This document shows, in pieces, positions 19,102-28,804 of a DNA stretch of 42,035 bases. The notes beneath the pieces were generated by a model. It was not told the origin of the DNA and did no database searches. It worked only from the letters and a program-made list of their open reading frames with translations. How positions within the stretch are numbered: position 1 is the stretch's first letter; every line of letters starts with the position of its first letter. Origin of the DNA: Nitrospira sp. (GTDB lineage Bacteria > Nitrospirota > Nitrospiria > Nitrospirales > Nitrospiraceae). The DNA is taken from NCBI GenBank assembly GCA_005116955.1, contig SWDI01000005.1, positions 264,928 to 306,962 of the forward strand, given 5' to 3'. Both the position numbers and the translations under genes were made by a program.

Positions 19102-19288
19102 CTTGTGTTCAAGTTGGCTGTCTGAGTATCAGATATTAAGTCGGCCGTTCGTTCCTTATTCTTCGACGAGGCATCACGCTGCTGGATTGGACGTTCGCCA
19201 CATAAGCCATCGGCGGGAGGTCAACTCACCCGCCTGACGTTGACGCTGTGAGCCTGCCAAGGCGAAGCGTCGATGGGGGACCATCTAC

Positions 19289-20845
19289 ATGGCCAGGGCG
19301 ACAAAAATAATCCGGAACTTCTACCGCGACTCCGTCTCGTTGATGCAGCTGTCTTCCACGATTACCAAACTGCCCGGCGTGGAACAAGCGTCGGCCATCA
19401 TGGCCTCTCCCAACAATGTGACACTTCTCGTGGAAGCGGGCCTGTTGGCGAAACCCGTTGAAGCTGGCGCCAACGACTTGTTGATCGCTCTTCAAGGAAA
19501 TGCCGAGGCACTTGAATCGGCGCTTACTGCGGCAGAATCCGCGCTGAAGCAACCTTCCCCTTCGTCGACCGGCAATGAACAATCACGCGGCATGTCTCCC
19601 CGCAGCATCGAGATGGGGCTCGGGAACCTCATCGGCGCAAACCTCGTTTTGATCTCCACGCCGGGCGAGTACGCTGCGGCGGAGGCCTTCAAGGCGTTGG
19701 GGCTCGGCCTCAATGTCATGCTCTTTAGTGACAACATCGAGATCAAGGACGAGATCGCACTCAAACGGTTCGCCCAGGAGCGTGATCTCATTGTCATGGG
19801 CCCGGACTGCGGAACCGCCATTATCAATGGCATCCCGCTTGCGTTCGCGAATGTGGTGCGTCGCGGAGTCATCGGTGTCGTCGCCGCATCTGGCACTGGC
19901 CTCCAACAGGTAACCTGCCTGGTCGACCGATGGGGCAGTGGCATCTCCCAGGCGATCGGAACGGGTGGACACGATCTGCACCGCGATGTCGGCGGTATGT
20001 CCATGCTTCAGGGCCTTAAGGCGCTGGCAGCCGATCCCTCCACCTCCGTGATTGTGCTCATTTCTAAACCTCCGTCACCAGAGGTAGCCAGCAAGGTACT
20101 GGGGGTAGCCAGCGGCGCAGGCAAGCCGGTAGTCGTCAATTTTCTTGGTGCCGATCCCGATCAGGTGAGACGCGGGAATATTTACCCCGCCGCGACACTC
20201 GAGGATGCAGCAGCGGCGGCGGCGGCGCTCGCCAACGGCCAACCTCCCGAAGCCAGGCGAGCGAGTGTGCCCCCTTTTTCCATCACACCTCTTGCTCCGC
20301 AGCAGCGATACGTTCGGGGCCTCTATAGCGGCGGCACCTTTTGCTACGAGGCTTCGCTCATCCTGAAAAAAGAACTGGGGCAGATCAATTCCAACACTCC
20401 AGTGGAGCCAGGGGATCGCTTGAGCGATGTCTGGACCAGTCAAAAGCACACGGTCATTGATCTGGGCGACGATCTCTTCACTCGTGGACGCCCCCATCCC
20501 ATGATCGACCACCGGCTCCGCAATGAGCGGCTGATCAAGGAAGCCAGCGATCCCGAGGTGGCGGTGATCCTGCTGGACGTTGTCCTTGGCTACGGATCTC
20601 ACCCAGATCCTGCCGCTGAAATGGTCCCGGCGATTCAGAAGGCGCGTGATCTTGCCACTAAAGCAGGCAGACATCTGGCCATCATGGGATTCGTCTGCGG
20701 CACAGCAGCGGACCCTCAGAATCTGTCCAGACAGGAAACAGCTTTTCGAGAGGTCGGGGTCACCCTTGCGGAGAGCAACGCTCAGGCTGTGCGCATGGCT
20801 GCCTCTATGGTGCTGGAGGCTGGCGCCGTCGGAGGGCGATTGTGA
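19289..20845 (+). CDS. fdrA: FdrA/AllF, succinyl-CoA-synthetase-like subunit of a carbamoyltransferase
   Basis: The protein has 518 residues, with a GGGGGA site eight bases before the ATG. FdrA has the fold of the succinyl-CoA synthetase alpha and beta halves but lacks the phosphohistidine loop of true synthetases. Visible features are the N-terminal SSTITKLPGVEQASAIMAS segment, a Rossmann-like domain, MGPDCGTAIING near residue 170, AIGTGGHDLHRDVGG near 222, a nucleotide-type loop, and a second half containing VVLGYGSHPDPA. In E. coli it is AllF, one subunit of the oxamate carbamoyltransferase of anaerobic allantoin use. The next gene starts inside its stop (GTGA overlap). No allantoinase, allantoate or ureidoglycolate gene is in the window, so the native substrate may be another ureide. 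Confidence 0.93.
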   Translation: MARATKIIRNFYRDSVSLMQLSSTITKLPGVEQASAIMASPNNVTLLVEAGLLAKPVEAGANDLLIALQGNAEALESALTAAESALKQPSPSSTGNEQSRGMSPRSIEMGLGNLIGANLVLISTPGEYAAAEAFKALGLGLNVMLFSDNIEIKDEIALKRFAQERDLIVMGPDCGTAIINGIPLAFANVVRRGVIGVVAASGTGLQQVTCLVDRWGSGISQAIGTGGHDLHRDVGGMSMLQGLKALAADPSTSVIVLISKPPSPEVASKVLGVASGAGKPVVVNFLGADPDQVRRGNIYPAATLEDAAAAAAALANGQPPEARRASVPPFSITPLAPQQRYVRGLYSGGTFCYEASLILKKELGQINSNTPVEPGDRLSDVWTSQKHTVIDLGDDLFTRGRPHPMIDHRLRNERLIKEASDPEVAVILLDVVLGYGSHPDPAAEMVPAIQKARDLATKAGRHLAIMGFVCGTAADPQNLSRQETAFREVGVTLAESNAQAVRMAASMVLEAGAVGGRL

Positions 20846-22254
20846 TACAGGCCCTGTTTCAAGAGAAGCTCCATGTCTTGAATGTCGGCCTATCTTCTTT
20901 CGCCGATTCAATCACGAGGGCAGGCGGTTCTGTGCTACAGATTGAATGGGCCCCTCCCGCTCAGGGGCAGCAGGAGGTCGGTCGCGCTTTGGCCCGGTTG
21001 GTCAACCTGCTCTCCGTCGAAACCGCCAACCAGACAGCATTCGATGCCTACCAATCAGCCCAGCCAGTGTTGAAGGGCGTGGGCACCGCCGGCCAGGTGC
21101 TGCCCAACATCACAGAACGAATGATCCTGCACAGTGGTCCTCCCATTGCCTGGAAGGAGATGTGCGGGCCCATGAAGGGAGCCATCGTCGGGGCGATTCT
21201 CTATGAAGGCTGGGCCGAGAATCTCGCCAGGGCGGAGGCCATGGCCTCCAGCGGTGACATCACGTTCGAGCCGTGCCACCACCACAATGCCGTCGGACCG
21301 ATGGCCGGGATCATCAGCCCATCCATGCCGGTCTGGATGGTGACCAATACGACCAACGGCCATCAGGCGTTCTGCAACTTTAACGAGGGCCTCGGCAAGG
21401 CGCTCAGGTTCGGCGCCAATGGTCCGGACGTGATCACCCGTCTGAAATGGATGGGGCAGGTACTCGCACCAGCCCTGCGAGCGAGCATTGAACTCCTAGG
21501 CGGGATCGACCTCAAGCCTATGATGGCGCAGGCCCTCCACATGGGCGACGAAGTACATAATCGTAACGCCGCTGCCTCCTCGCTGTTTCTAAAACGTCTC
21601 ATTTCAGCTTTATTGAAGACACGCACCTCCGCTGCCGACATCGCGGCGGTCGTCGAGTTCATCGCCGGCAACGACCACTTCTTCTTAAATCTGTCCATGG
21701 CAGCATGTAAAGCGATGACCGACGCAGCCCATGGCGTTCCAGGCAGCAGCATGGTCACAGCCATGGCCCGCAACGGAGTCGAGTTCGGCATTAGAGTCAG
21801 CGGCACCGGGAGCAGATGGTTTACGGCACCAGCCCCAGTCGTCGATGGACTCTTCTTTCCCGGATACAGCACGGCCGACGCAGCACCTGATCTGGGAGAT
21901 AGTGCCATCACCGAAACCGCCGGTGTCGGCGGATTTGCCATGGCGGCGTCCCCGGCCATCGTCAAGTTTGTCGGCGGCACGCCGCAGGACGCGATCGACA
22001 ACACCATGGCCATGACGCATATCACTGTTGGCCGCAACAATGCCTTCACGCTGCCGGCACTGAACTTTGCCGGCTCACCGGCGGGCATCGACATCCGAAA
22101 GGTCGTCGATACCGGTATTCAACCGATCATCAATACAGGGATTGCCCATCGCGAAGCAGGGGTCGGGCAAATTGGAGCAGGGATCACTCGTGCTCCCCTC
22201 GCCTGCTTCACACAAGCCGTGTCTGCGCTGGCCAAGTTGGTAAGTGCGACGTAA
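20842..22254 (+). CDS. allG: DUF1116 protein, YlbE/AllG-like subunit of a carbamoyltransferase
   Basis: The protein has 470 residues from a GTG that overlaps the fdrA stop by four bases, implying coupled translation and a fixed subunit ratio. It carries the DUF1116 landmarks: VLNVGLSSFADSI at the start, a CHHHNAVGPMAG cluster near residues 143-154 that may form the active centre, then GVEFGIRVSG and FAMAASPAIVKFVGG. E. coli YlbE (AllG) is a subunit of the oxamate carbamoyltransferase. The C-terminus (GVGQIGAGITRAPLACF) is typical. Together with FdrA, the DUF2877 protein and the carbamate kinase just downstream it should produce and use carbamoyl phosphate. Confidence 0.92.
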   Translation: MIQALFQEKLHVLNVGLSSFADSITRAGGSVLQIEWAPPAQGQQEVGRALARLVNLLSVETANQTAFDAYQSAQPVLKGVGTAGQVLPNITERMILHSGPPIAWKEMCGPMKGAIVGAILYEGWAENLARAEAMASSGDITFEPCHHHNAVGPMAGIISPSMPVWMVTNTTNGHQAFCNFNEGLGKALRFGANGPDVITRLKWMGQVLAPALRASIELLGGIDLKPMMAQALHMGDEVHNRNAAASSLFLKRLISALLKTRTSAADIAAVVEFIAGNDHFFLNLSMAACKAMTDAAHGVPGSSMVTAMARNGVEFGIRVSGTGSRWFTAPAPVVDGLFFPGYSTADAAPDLGDSAITETAGVGGFAMAASPAIVKFVGGTPQDAIDNTMAMTHITVGRNNAFTLPALNFAGSPAGIDIRKVVDTGIQPIINTGIAHREAGVGQIGAGITRAPLACFTQAVSALAKLVSAT

Positions 22255-22272
22255 CACACTCGAAGGAACCCT

Positions 22273-23223
22273 ATGGGAACCGCTAACAAACTTGCCGTCG
22301 TCGCTGTCGGAGGCAACGCGCTGATCCGCGACAAGGATCACGAATCGATTCAGGATCAAAGTCGTGAGGCGGTGATCACGACACATCACATCGCGGAGAT
22401 GATCGCAGCCGGGTGGAATGTCGTCATCACCCATGGGACCGGTCCTCAGGTCGGCTTCATTCTGCGCCGCTCCGAATTAGCCTTAGAGGAAGTTCCTCCC
22501 GTACCGATGGACTATGCCGATGCCGATCTGCAGGGCGGCATCGGATACATGTTCCTCAAAGCCCTCTACAACGAATTTCGCAAGCAAAAGATCGATCGGA
22601 AGGCGGTAGCCATCATCACGCAGACCTTGGTGGACCGACACGACCCGGCATTTGCCAATCCCTCTAAACCGATCGGATCTCAGATGGACGAACAGACCGC
22701 GCAACGGCTCGCTTCTCGCCAAGGATGGGTGGTCAAGGAAGATGCGGGACGCGGGTGGCGGCGAGTTGTGCCGTCGCCGCAGCCAAAGACCATTGTCGAA
22801 TTGGCGGCCATCAACCTCTTGGCTCGGGCTGGATTTGTCGTCATTGCTTGCGGTGGCGGTGGGATTCCTGTGATTCAAGACGAGGAAGGGAACCTGATTG
22901 GCGTCGAAGCTGTCATTGACAAGGACTTGGCGTCAAGCCTGCTGGCCCGTGGTATTGGGGCTGATTTGTTGCTGGTCTCCACAGGGGTCGAGAAGGTGGC
23001 CATCAACTTCAATAAGCCTAACCGGCGATGGCTGGAACGTATGACCGTGGCTGAAGCCAAGAAACATTATGCGGACAATCAATTCGATAGAGGCAGTATG
23101 GGACCGAAGATTCAGGCAGTAATTGAATTCATAGAAGGGGGAGGGCAAACCGGGCTGATCACCAATCCTGAGAATATCGGCCGCGCCCTGGCCGGCGAAA
23201 CGGGAACATTTATTGTGAAGTAA
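22273..23223 (+). CDS. arcC: Carbamate kinase
   Basis: Carbamate kinase converts carbamoyl phosphate and ADP to ATP, CO2 and ammonia. The protein has 316 residues, the normal length. Visible family motifs are VAVGGNALI (residues 9-17), VITHGTGPQVGF, the DADLQGGIGYM loop, ACGGGGIPVI, AVIDKDLAS, STGVEKVAINF and GSMGPKIQAVIEF. An AAGGA site precedes the ATG, 18 bases after the DUF1116 gene. Placement next to the carbamoyltransferase genes matches allK in E. coli allantoin loci. No arginine deiminase or ornithine carbamoyltransferase is nearby, so carbamoyl phosphate most likely comes from the FdrA-type enzyme. This step would give energy by substrate-level phosphorylation as well as free ammonia. 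Confidence 0.96.
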   Translation: MGTANKLAVVAVGGNALIRDKDHESIQDQSREAVITTHHIAEMIAAGWNVVITHGTGPQVGFILRRSELALEEVPPVPMDYADADLQGGIGYMFLKALYNEFRKQKIDRKAVAIITQTLVDRHDPAFANPSKPIGSQMDEQTAQRLASRQGWVVKEDAGRGWRRVVPSPQPKTIVELAAINLLARAGFVVIACGGGGIPVIQDEEGNLIGVEAVIDKDLASSLLARGIGADLLLVSTGVEKVAINFNKPNRRWLERMTVAEAKKHYADNQFDRGSMGPKIQAVIEFIEGGGQTGLITNPENIGRALAGETGTFIVK

Positions 23224-23235
23224 CGCAGCACGCCT

Positions 23236-23398
23236 AGGATGCTCAAAAAGGCTGCCCAGCAAGGCCGCAGCGAGTGAAAAGGCGAGGCGTAGTCAATATC
23301 ACCCGCCCGCCCCGAGCTGCTCAGGCAGCTCTTGCCCGATGGTACATTGAGCCTTTGAGCGATGCGAGAACGCAGCTGGCGGACTTTTTCAGCATCCT
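23236..23398. repeat. Palindromic intergenic element, copy A
   Basis: The element is 163 bases long with near-perfect terminal inverted repeats: AGGATGCTCAAAAAG on the left and CTTTTTCAGCATCCT on the right. The similarity of the two arms continues inward for about 50 bases, so the whole can fold into a long imperfect hairpin. Its centre holds a separate stem, GAGCTGC-TCAG-GCAGCTC at 23314-23331. It separates arcC from the transporter genes and could act as an attenuator or mRNA stability element. A fuller relative lies at 37648-37767 and a right-end fragment at 30596-30637. Confidence 0.85.
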
Positions 23399-23438
23399 AG
23401 TAGGTCGCCATACACATCTCACCCTGAGGGAGGGGCAT

Positions 23439-24575
23439 ATGTCCGAATCACGCAAACTGACGAGACGCCAAGTACTACAGGGGACTGCAGCTGCCGGGGC
23501 GCTGGGCATGTTGGGCAACGTGGAGTGGATCGGCCAAGCCTGGGGCGCATCGGACAAGGTGAAGATGGGCTTCATCTTTGTAGGTCCACGAGACGACTAT
23601 GGGTACAATCAGGCACATTTTGAAGGGAAAGCGGCGGTCGCCAAGCTGGATTGGGTAAAAGCCTTCGACGAAGAAAAGGTCCCGGAGACCATCGAGGTCC
23701 AAAAAACCATGGAAAGTATGGTCAAGCTGGACGGGGCTCAAGTGTTGTTTCCCACTTCCTTCGGTTATTTCGATCCCCATATAATCAAGGTCGCGCCACT
23801 ATTTCCCAACATCCAGTTTTTGCATTGCGGGGGGCTGTACCAAGAGGGCAAACACCCCAAGAACGTCGGAAGTTACTTTGGCTTCATTGATGAGTCGCAA
23901 TATATCGCCGGCATCGTCGCAGGCGGAATGAGCAAGAGCGGGAAGCTGGGGTTTGTGGCGGCGAAGCCCATTCCGCAAGTGTTGCGCAACATCAACAACT
24001 ATACCCTCGGTGCCCGCAGCATCAGACCCAACTGTACGACCAATGTGATTTTTACGGGCGACTGGTCGCTGCCGGTCCGTGAAGCGGAAGCCACGAACAG
24101 TTTGGTCGACCAAGGCATCGATGTCATCACTTGCCACGTCGACAGCCCCAAGGTCGTCATCACAACCGCCGAAAAACGAGGCATCTACTGCACCGGGTAT
24201 CACTGCAACCAATCCAAGCTTGCCCCGAAAGGGTATCTCACAGGAGCGGAATGGAATTGGGCCAAGGTCTACATGGATTATGCCGACATGATTCGAAAAG
24301 GGCAGACTGTACCTCATCTCGTGCGTGGTGGTTTAAAGGAAGGAATCGTCAAGGTATCGGACTATAACCAGGTCGTCACCGACGCTGTTCGCAAACAAGC
24401 CGACGCCGCCAAAGACAAATTCATGGGTGGGGGGATGGTCGTGTACAAGGGCCCGATCAAAGACAATGCCGGTCGCGTCGTCATTGCTGCAGGCAAGGAA
24501 CATGTCCAGACGGATATCTGGCTGGAAAGTATGGATTGGCTGGTCGAGGGAGTCATCGGTTCAACCAAGTCGTGA
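23439..24575 (+). CDS. BMP-family ABC transporter substrate-binding protein
   Basis: The protein has 378 residues from the ATG at 23439, which has a GAGGGAGGGG ribosome site; the longer frame back to 23274 runs through the palindromic repeat and is rejected. The leader has a twin-arginine-like motif (TRRQVLQG) and a hydrophobic core, so export may go by Tat. The mature protein is a BMP/Med-type (PF02608) periplasmic binding protein: KMGFIFVGPRDDYGYNQAH, GAQVLFPTSFGYFDP, HCGGLYQEGKHPKNVGSYFGFIDESQYIAGIVAG. Known BMP proteins bind nucleosides and related heterocycles or, in some branches, purine breakdown products. Genes for two permeases and an ATPase follow, making a complete importer. The ligand is not readable from the sequence; a ureide would suit the context. 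Confidence 0.92.
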   Translation: MSESRKLTRRQVLQGTAAAGALGMLGNVEWIGQAWGASDKVKMGFIFVGPRDDYGYNQAHFEGKAAVAKLDWVKAFDEEKVPETIEVQKTMESMVKLDGAQVLFPTSFGYFDPHIIKVAPLFPNIQFLHCGGLYQEGKHPKNVGSYFGFIDESQYIAGIVAGGMSKSGKLGFVAAKPIPQVLRNINNYTLGARSIRPNCTTNVIFTGDWSLPVREAEATNSLVDQGIDVITCHVDSPKVVITTAEKRGIYCTGYHCNQSKLAPKGYLTGAEWNWAKVYMDYADMIRKGQTVPHLVRGGLKEGIVKVSDYNQVVTDAVRKQADAAKDKFMGGGMVVYKGPIKDNAGRVVIAAGKEHVQTDIWLESMDWLVEGVIGSTKS

Positions 24576-25636
24576 GCATAGCCGTGCCACAGACCTTGAA
24601 TAAAGCGCTGGAACCGTTCCTCATCATCGTCGGATCCCTGACGGTCTCGATGGTGTTATTCGGAATCTTTGTGGCGTCGGCCGGAGCCGACCCGTTCGAG
24701 GTCTATCAGACCATGTATCGTGCCGCCTTCGGCACCTCATTTTCCTGGCAGAACACGTTGGTGCGAGCCGCGCCGTTGATGCTGACAGCCCTCTGTACCG
24801 CACTGCCGGGGTATCTGGGCTTGATTATTATCGGAGGCGAAGGCGCCGTCGTCATGGGTGGCCTCTTCGCAGCCATTGTGGCTCTCACCATGCCCACAGC
24901 TCCTCCCATAGTCGTTCTGACCACCATGGCACTGGCCGGCATGATAGCCGGCGGCGTGTGGCTTATGATTGGAGGAGCATTGCGGCACTATCGCGCCGTC
25001 AATGAAACCATCAGCAGCCTGTTGCTGAACTACATCGCCATCGCCCTGCTGAACCACCTTGTCACCAGCACCTTTCGCGATCCTGAAAGCCTCAACCATC
25101 CTTCGACCCATCATATCGGAGAGGCCAACATGATCGGTGTGATTCCTGGAACAGATCTTCACTGGGGATTGGTGTTCGGTATCGTAGCCTGTGTCATCGC
25201 ATGGTTTCTCATGCATCACACCGTCTTCGGCTTCGCGTCTCAAATCGCCGGGGGCAATGTGCGCGCGGCCCAGGTCGCAGGCTTGCCGGTTGGACGGCTG
25301 ATTTTGATCATCTGTTGCGCGGCAGGAGCGGCAGGTGGACTGGCAGGGATGCTGGAAGTGGCGGCCATACACGGCAGAGCCAATGATACCCTCAATGCCA
25401 ATTATGGATACGCCGGCATTCTCGTCGCCTTTGTGGCACGCAATAATCCATTAGCCATCATTCCCGTTGCCGTCTTACTGGGAGGCATTCGCGCCAGCAG
25501 CGGGTTATTGCAGCGTACGCATGAGTTACCCGATGCGACCGTGCTCGTCATGCAGGGAATCATTTTCCTCGTCATTCTCTTTAGCGAAACCCTGTACGGT
25601 CGTTTTTCGAGATTGCAGAAACAAGGAGCATCCTGA
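24572..25636 (+). CDS. ABC transporter permease, BMP/nucleoside-type, first subunit
   Basis: The protein has 354 residues from a GTG that overlaps the preceding stop by four bases. It is a hydrophobic protein with 8-10 predicted helices of the BPD_transp_2 (YufP-like) family: ALCTALPGYLGLIIIGGEGAVVMGG is split here as LPGYLGLIIIGGEGAVVMG, with AVNETISSLLLNYIAIALL and AGGNVRAAQVAGLPVGR further on. The NETISSLLLNYIA segment is the usual contact region of the nucleoside-type permeases. It pairs with the next gene to form the membrane channel. The longer upstream frame from 24536 lies inside the binding-protein gene and is not used. Confidence 0.92.
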   Translation: MSIAVPQTLNKALEPFLIIVGSLTVSMVLFGIFVASAGADPFEVYQTMYRAAFGTSFSWQNTLVRAAPLMLTALCTALPGYLGLIIIGGEGAVVMGGLFAAIVALTMPTAPPIVVLTTMALAGMIAGGVWLMIGGALRHYRAVNETISSLLLNYIAIALLNHLVTSTFRDPESLNHPSTHHIGEANMIGVIPGTDLHWGLVFGIVACVIAWFLMHHTVFGFASQIAGGNVRAAQVAGLPVGRLILIICCAAGAAGGLAGMLEVAAIHGRANDTLNANYGYAGILVAFVARNNPLAIIPVAVLLGGIRASSGLLQRTHELPDATVLVMQGIIFLVILFSETLYGRFSRLQKQGAS

Positions 25637-26553
25637 TGGAAGTCGGGTGGTGGGGAGTGCTCATCGCCGTACTCGGTGGAGCGATTCGAATCGGTACGCC
25701 GTTTCTGTTTGTGTCGCTGGGCGAATGCTTGACCGAGAAAAGCGGCCGCATCAATTTGGGCCTAGAAGGCACACTGGTCATGGGCGCCATGACCGGCTAC
25801 GCCGTCTCACTGCATAGTGGGTCTCCGTGGTTGGGAGTCTTGTGTGCCGGCCTGGCAGGCATGGTGCTCGGGGCCTTACACAGCTGGATCTGCAGTTTCC
25901 AACGAGTCAACGACATCGCAGTCGGGATCGCAATGATGCTCTTCGGCACGGGGTTAGCCTTTTTTCTGGGGAAGCCCTATATCCAGCCATCTGCGCCTCG
26001 ATTACCCTCGATCGATCTCGGCGCGTGGAGTGATATTCCGCAGCTCCAGGCGGCTCTGCAGATCAATGCCTTGTTTCTGGTCGGGATCGTTGTCGCGGTC
26101 GTACTCGGATGGATGTTGAAGAACACGGCATGGGGATTAAAGGTCCGGGTCGTCGGCGAAAGCGCCGATGCGGCACGCGCCCTAGGATTGCCAGTTGATC
26201 GTATACGGATCCTCAGCACGGCTCAAGGAGGATTCTTGGCCGGAATCGGTGGGTCCTATCTCTCCCTCTACTACCCATTCAACTGGAGCGAAGGCCTTTC
26301 GAGCGGGCAGGGGCTGATGGCGGTGGCGCTGGTGATCTTTGCCCGCTGGCAACCGATCGGCTGCCTCTGGGTATCGCTCTTGTGGGGAGGGGCGGCTGCG
26401 TTAGGGCCATCCTTGCAATCCGTGGGAGTCACAGGAGGATATTATATCTTCAACGCCATCCCCTACATCATGACGCTGGCTATGATGATCATCACCTGCT
26501 CTCCCAAACGGACTCTCGTGGGAGTCCCGCGTGAGTTGACTGTGACTCGTTAG
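25636..26553 (+). CDS. ABC transporter permease, BMP/nucleoside-type, second subunit
   Basis: The protein has 305 residues and resembles YufQ. Its ATG shares one base with the stop of the first permease (TGATG). Family motifs are GTPFLFVSLGECLTEKSGRINLGLEG, given here as LGECLTEKSGRINLGLEG, then RVNDIAVGIAMMLFGTG and GESADAARALGLPVDRIR. The strongly hydrophobic helices and a short cytoplasmic tail fit an inner-membrane permease. It forms a heterodimer with the product of the previous gene. The next gene follows after 47 bases. Confidence 0.92.
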   Translation: MEVGWWGVLIAVLGGAIRIGTPFLFVSLGECLTEKSGRINLGLEGTLVMGAMTGYAVSLHSGSPWLGVLCAGLAGMVLGALHSWICSFQRVNDIAVGIAMMLFGTGLAFFLGKPYIQPSAPRLPSIDLGAWSDIPQLQAALQINALFLVGIVVAVVLGWMLKNTAWGLKVRVVGESADAARALGLPVDRIRILSTAQGGFLAGIGGSYLSLYYPFNWSEGLSSGQGLMAVALVIFARWQPIGCLWVSLLWGGAAALGPSLQSVGVTGGYYIFNAIPYIMTLAMMIITCSPKRTLVGVPRELTVTR

Positions 26554-26600
26554 GACACATCGCATGGCAGACCCCGCTCTACACAGTGAAGAGGTGAACG

Positions 26601-27284
26601 ATGGATAAGAAATATGTCGCATCCAATCCCTACCCCTATCCATACAATGGGGATTTACGGCCGGATAATTCTGTCTTTCTCATTATCGATATGCAGACGG
26701 ATTTTTGCGGCAAGGGTGGCTATGTCGACAAGATGGGCTACGACATTTCTCTCACCCGAGCCCCGATCGCCCATATCCTCAAGGTGCTGTCGAAAGCCAG
26801 AACCATTGGCATGCATATCTTCCACACGAGAGAAGGCCATCGTCCGGACTTGGCAGATCTACCGGACAATAAGCGGTGGCGCAGCCGGAGAATCGGAGCC
26901 GGCATCGGAGATCCCGGTCCTTGCGGGAAAATCCTGGTTCGAGGGGAGCCTGGATGGGAGATCATCCCTGAACTCGCTCCTAAACCGGGCGAACCCATCA
27001 TCGATAAGCCTGGCAAAGGCTCGTTTTGGGCGACCGATCTGGAGATGTTGCTGAGACTTCGCGGCATCCAAAATGTGATCTTGGCCGGGATCACCACCGA
27101 TGTCTGTGTCCATACCACCATGCGCGAAGCGAATGATCGTGGTTTCGAATGTCTCTTACTGGAAGACTGTTGCGGCGCAACTGATTTGGGAAATCATCAG
27201 GCTGCGATCAAGATGGTCACCATGCAGGGCGGAGTGTTCGGCGCCGTGGCAAAATCTGACGGCCTATTAGAGGCGCTTTCATGA
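26601..27284 (+). CDS. biuH: Biuret-hydrolase-like cysteine hydrolase (isochorismatase family)
   Basis: The protein has 227 residues, with a GAAGAGGTG site before the ATG. The cysteine-hydrolase triad is Asp30 (IIDMQTDFC), Lys136 ([10 protein letters not shown]) and Cys169 ([17 protein letters not shown]). From memory, the biuret hydrolase BiuH of Rhizobium leguminosarum has Asp36, Lys142 and Cys175, a constant offset of six, and long stretches such as [27 protein letters not shown] and [11 protein letters not shown] agree with that protein. BiuH hydrolyses biuret to allophanate and ammonia (EC 3.5.1.84). It sits between the permease and ATPase genes of an importer. Related isochorismatase-fold enzymes (RutB, N-carbamoylsarcosine amidase) are less alike. 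I consider biuret the best guess, with closely related ureides possible. Confidence 0.85.
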   Translation: MDKKYVASNPYPYPYNGDLRPDNSVFLIIDMQTDFCGKGGYVDKMGYDISLTRAPIAHILKVLSKARTIGMHIFHTREGHRPDLADLPDNKRWRSRRIGAGIGDPGPCGKILVRGEPGWEIIPELAPKPGEPIIDKPGKGSFWATDLEMLLRLRGIQNVILAGITTDVCVHTTMREANDRGFECLLLEDCCGATDLGNHQAAIKMVTMQGGVFGAVAKSDGLLEALS

Positions 27285-28804
27285 CGGATGGAGCTCCTCC
27301 AGATTTGCAGGCGTTGGGGATTACCAAACGCTTCGGACCACTCGTGGCCTTGAAGGACGTGAACTTCCACCTCCGATCAGGTCAATTCCATGCCCTGCTC
27401 GGTGAAAACGGCGCGGGCAAAAGCACCCTGGTCAAATGCATCATGGGGTATTACCACCCTGATGAGGGGAAAATTGTATTGGATCAGCAAGCGGTCACGA
27501 TCCATAGCCCTCGCGACGCACAGACTTTCGGGATCGGCATGGTGTATCAGCAATTTACTCTGATCCCCAACATGACGGTCCTCGAGAACCTGGTGATCTC
27601 CAAGGCCAAGTTGGACCCCGTCATCAATTGGCAGCAGGAAGAGCATCAGCTGACACAGTTCATGGACACAATGCCGTTCAAGGTATCGCTCTCCACTCGC
27701 GTCAGTTCGCTTGCCGCAGGCGAAAAACAAAAAGTGGAAATCCTTAAACAACTCGCGCTGCGGAACCGCATCCTTATTTTGGACGAACCAACCTCGGTCC
27801 TGACCCCACAAGAAGCGGATGAAGTCCTGGGCCATCTCCGGGCCATGACCTTGGCGAAACAAGTGAGTGTCCTCATCATTACCCACAAGCTTCGCGAAGT
27901 GGCGGCCTTTGCTGACGAAGTGACCGTCCTTCGCAAGGGACAATTCGTGGGTTCAGGAAACGTCTCGGGATTGAACGTCTCTCAGATGGCGGAGATGATG
28001 GTAGGTTCGGAAGTGACGGCGAAGCCGAAACAACGGACCGTCCTGTCAAAGAAAGTTCCAAAGCTGGTCCTACAAGATATCCGTGTCAAGGATGATATCG
28101 GGGTGGAAGTCGTGCGCGGGCTGCATCTCACCATCCATGAAGGCGAGATCGTCGGAGTGGCGGGGGTATCGGGCAATGGCCAGCGAGAACTGGTCGAGAT
28201 CCTGTCTGGGCAACGCCAGACCACGTCCGGCACGATCCACGTGCAGGATCAGCCTTTTCAGCCGACTCGCGAGCAGATCATGCGGCACAAGATTTTTTGC
28301 CTGCCTGAAGAACCGCTCCAGAACACGTGCGTCGGACGCATGACGGTGGCGGAGAACCTCGCCTTTCGGAATTTCGATCGTGAACCTCACGCGGTGGGCG
28401 GCTGGCTCATCAGCCGCCCGGCACTGCGCCGCAGCGCGTTCGGGCTGATCGAGCGCTACAACATCAAACCACCCTATCCCGACACGCCCATTCAGTCGCT
28501 CTCGGGAGGCAACATACAGCGGGCAGTCCTGGCGCGAGAGCTGTCGGCGGAGGTAGAGATTCTGATCATCGCCAACCCCTGTTTCGGGCTGGATTTTCTG
28601 GCCATGGAGGAAATTCGTCTGCAGATTGTCGCCGCGCGCAATCGCGGGACGGCCGTGTTGCTGGTCAGCGAAGATCTCGACGAAATCCTGGAGCTGTCCG
28701 ACCGCACGGTGGTCATGTTCAACGGGCAACTCGTCTATGAAACCACGTCGTCCGGCGCCGACCTGGCGATCATTGGGCGACACATGACAGGACATACGAC
28801 ATGA
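27281..28804 (+). CDS. ABC transporter ATP-binding protein with two ATPase domains, BMP/nucleoside-type
   Basis: The protein has 507 residues and overlaps both neighbours by four bases. Domain 1 has Walker [10 protein letters not shown] (41-49), the signature [15 protein letters not shown] and Walker [15 protein letters not shown]. Domain 2 has a degenerate Walker A (GVSGNGQRE), a good signature ([14 protein letters not shown]) and a degenerate Walker B ([12 protein letters not shown]). This asymmetric double ATPase is standard for the YufO/sugar-nucleoside group. It energises the importer formed by the BMP protein and two permeases. Its position between two cysteine-hydrolase genes, with overlaps at both ends, ties uptake and breakdown into one transcript. 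Confidence 0.95.
   Translation: MTDGAPPDLQALGITKRFGPLVALKDVNFHLRSGQFHALLGENGAGKSTLVKCIMGYYHPDEGKIVLDQQAVTIHSPRDAQTFGIGMVYQQFTLIPNMTVLENLVISKAKLDPVINWQQEEHQLTQFMDTMPFKVSLSTRVSSLAAGEKQKVEILKQLALRNRILILDEPTSVLTPQEADEVLGHLRAMTLAKQVSVLIITHKLREVAAFADEVTVLRKGQFVGSGNVSGLNVSQMAEMMVGSEVTAKPKQRTVLSKKVPKLVLQDIRVKDDIGVEVVRGLHLTIHEGEIVGVAGVSGNGQRELVEILSGQRQTTSGTIHVQDQPFQPTREQIMRHKIFCLPEEPLQNTCVGRMTVAENLAFRNFDREPHAVGGWLISRPALRRSAFGLIERYNIKPPYPDTPIQSLSGGNIQRAVLARELSAEVEILIIANPCFGLDFLAMEEIRLQIVAARNRGTAVLLVSEDLDEILELSDRTVVMFNGQLVYETTSSGADLAIIGRHMTGHTT

Noticed and set aside
23274-23438. N-terminal extension of the BMP binding protein
   Set aside because: It is translated palindromic repeat; the ATG at 23439 has a strong ribosome site and starts a proper signal peptide.
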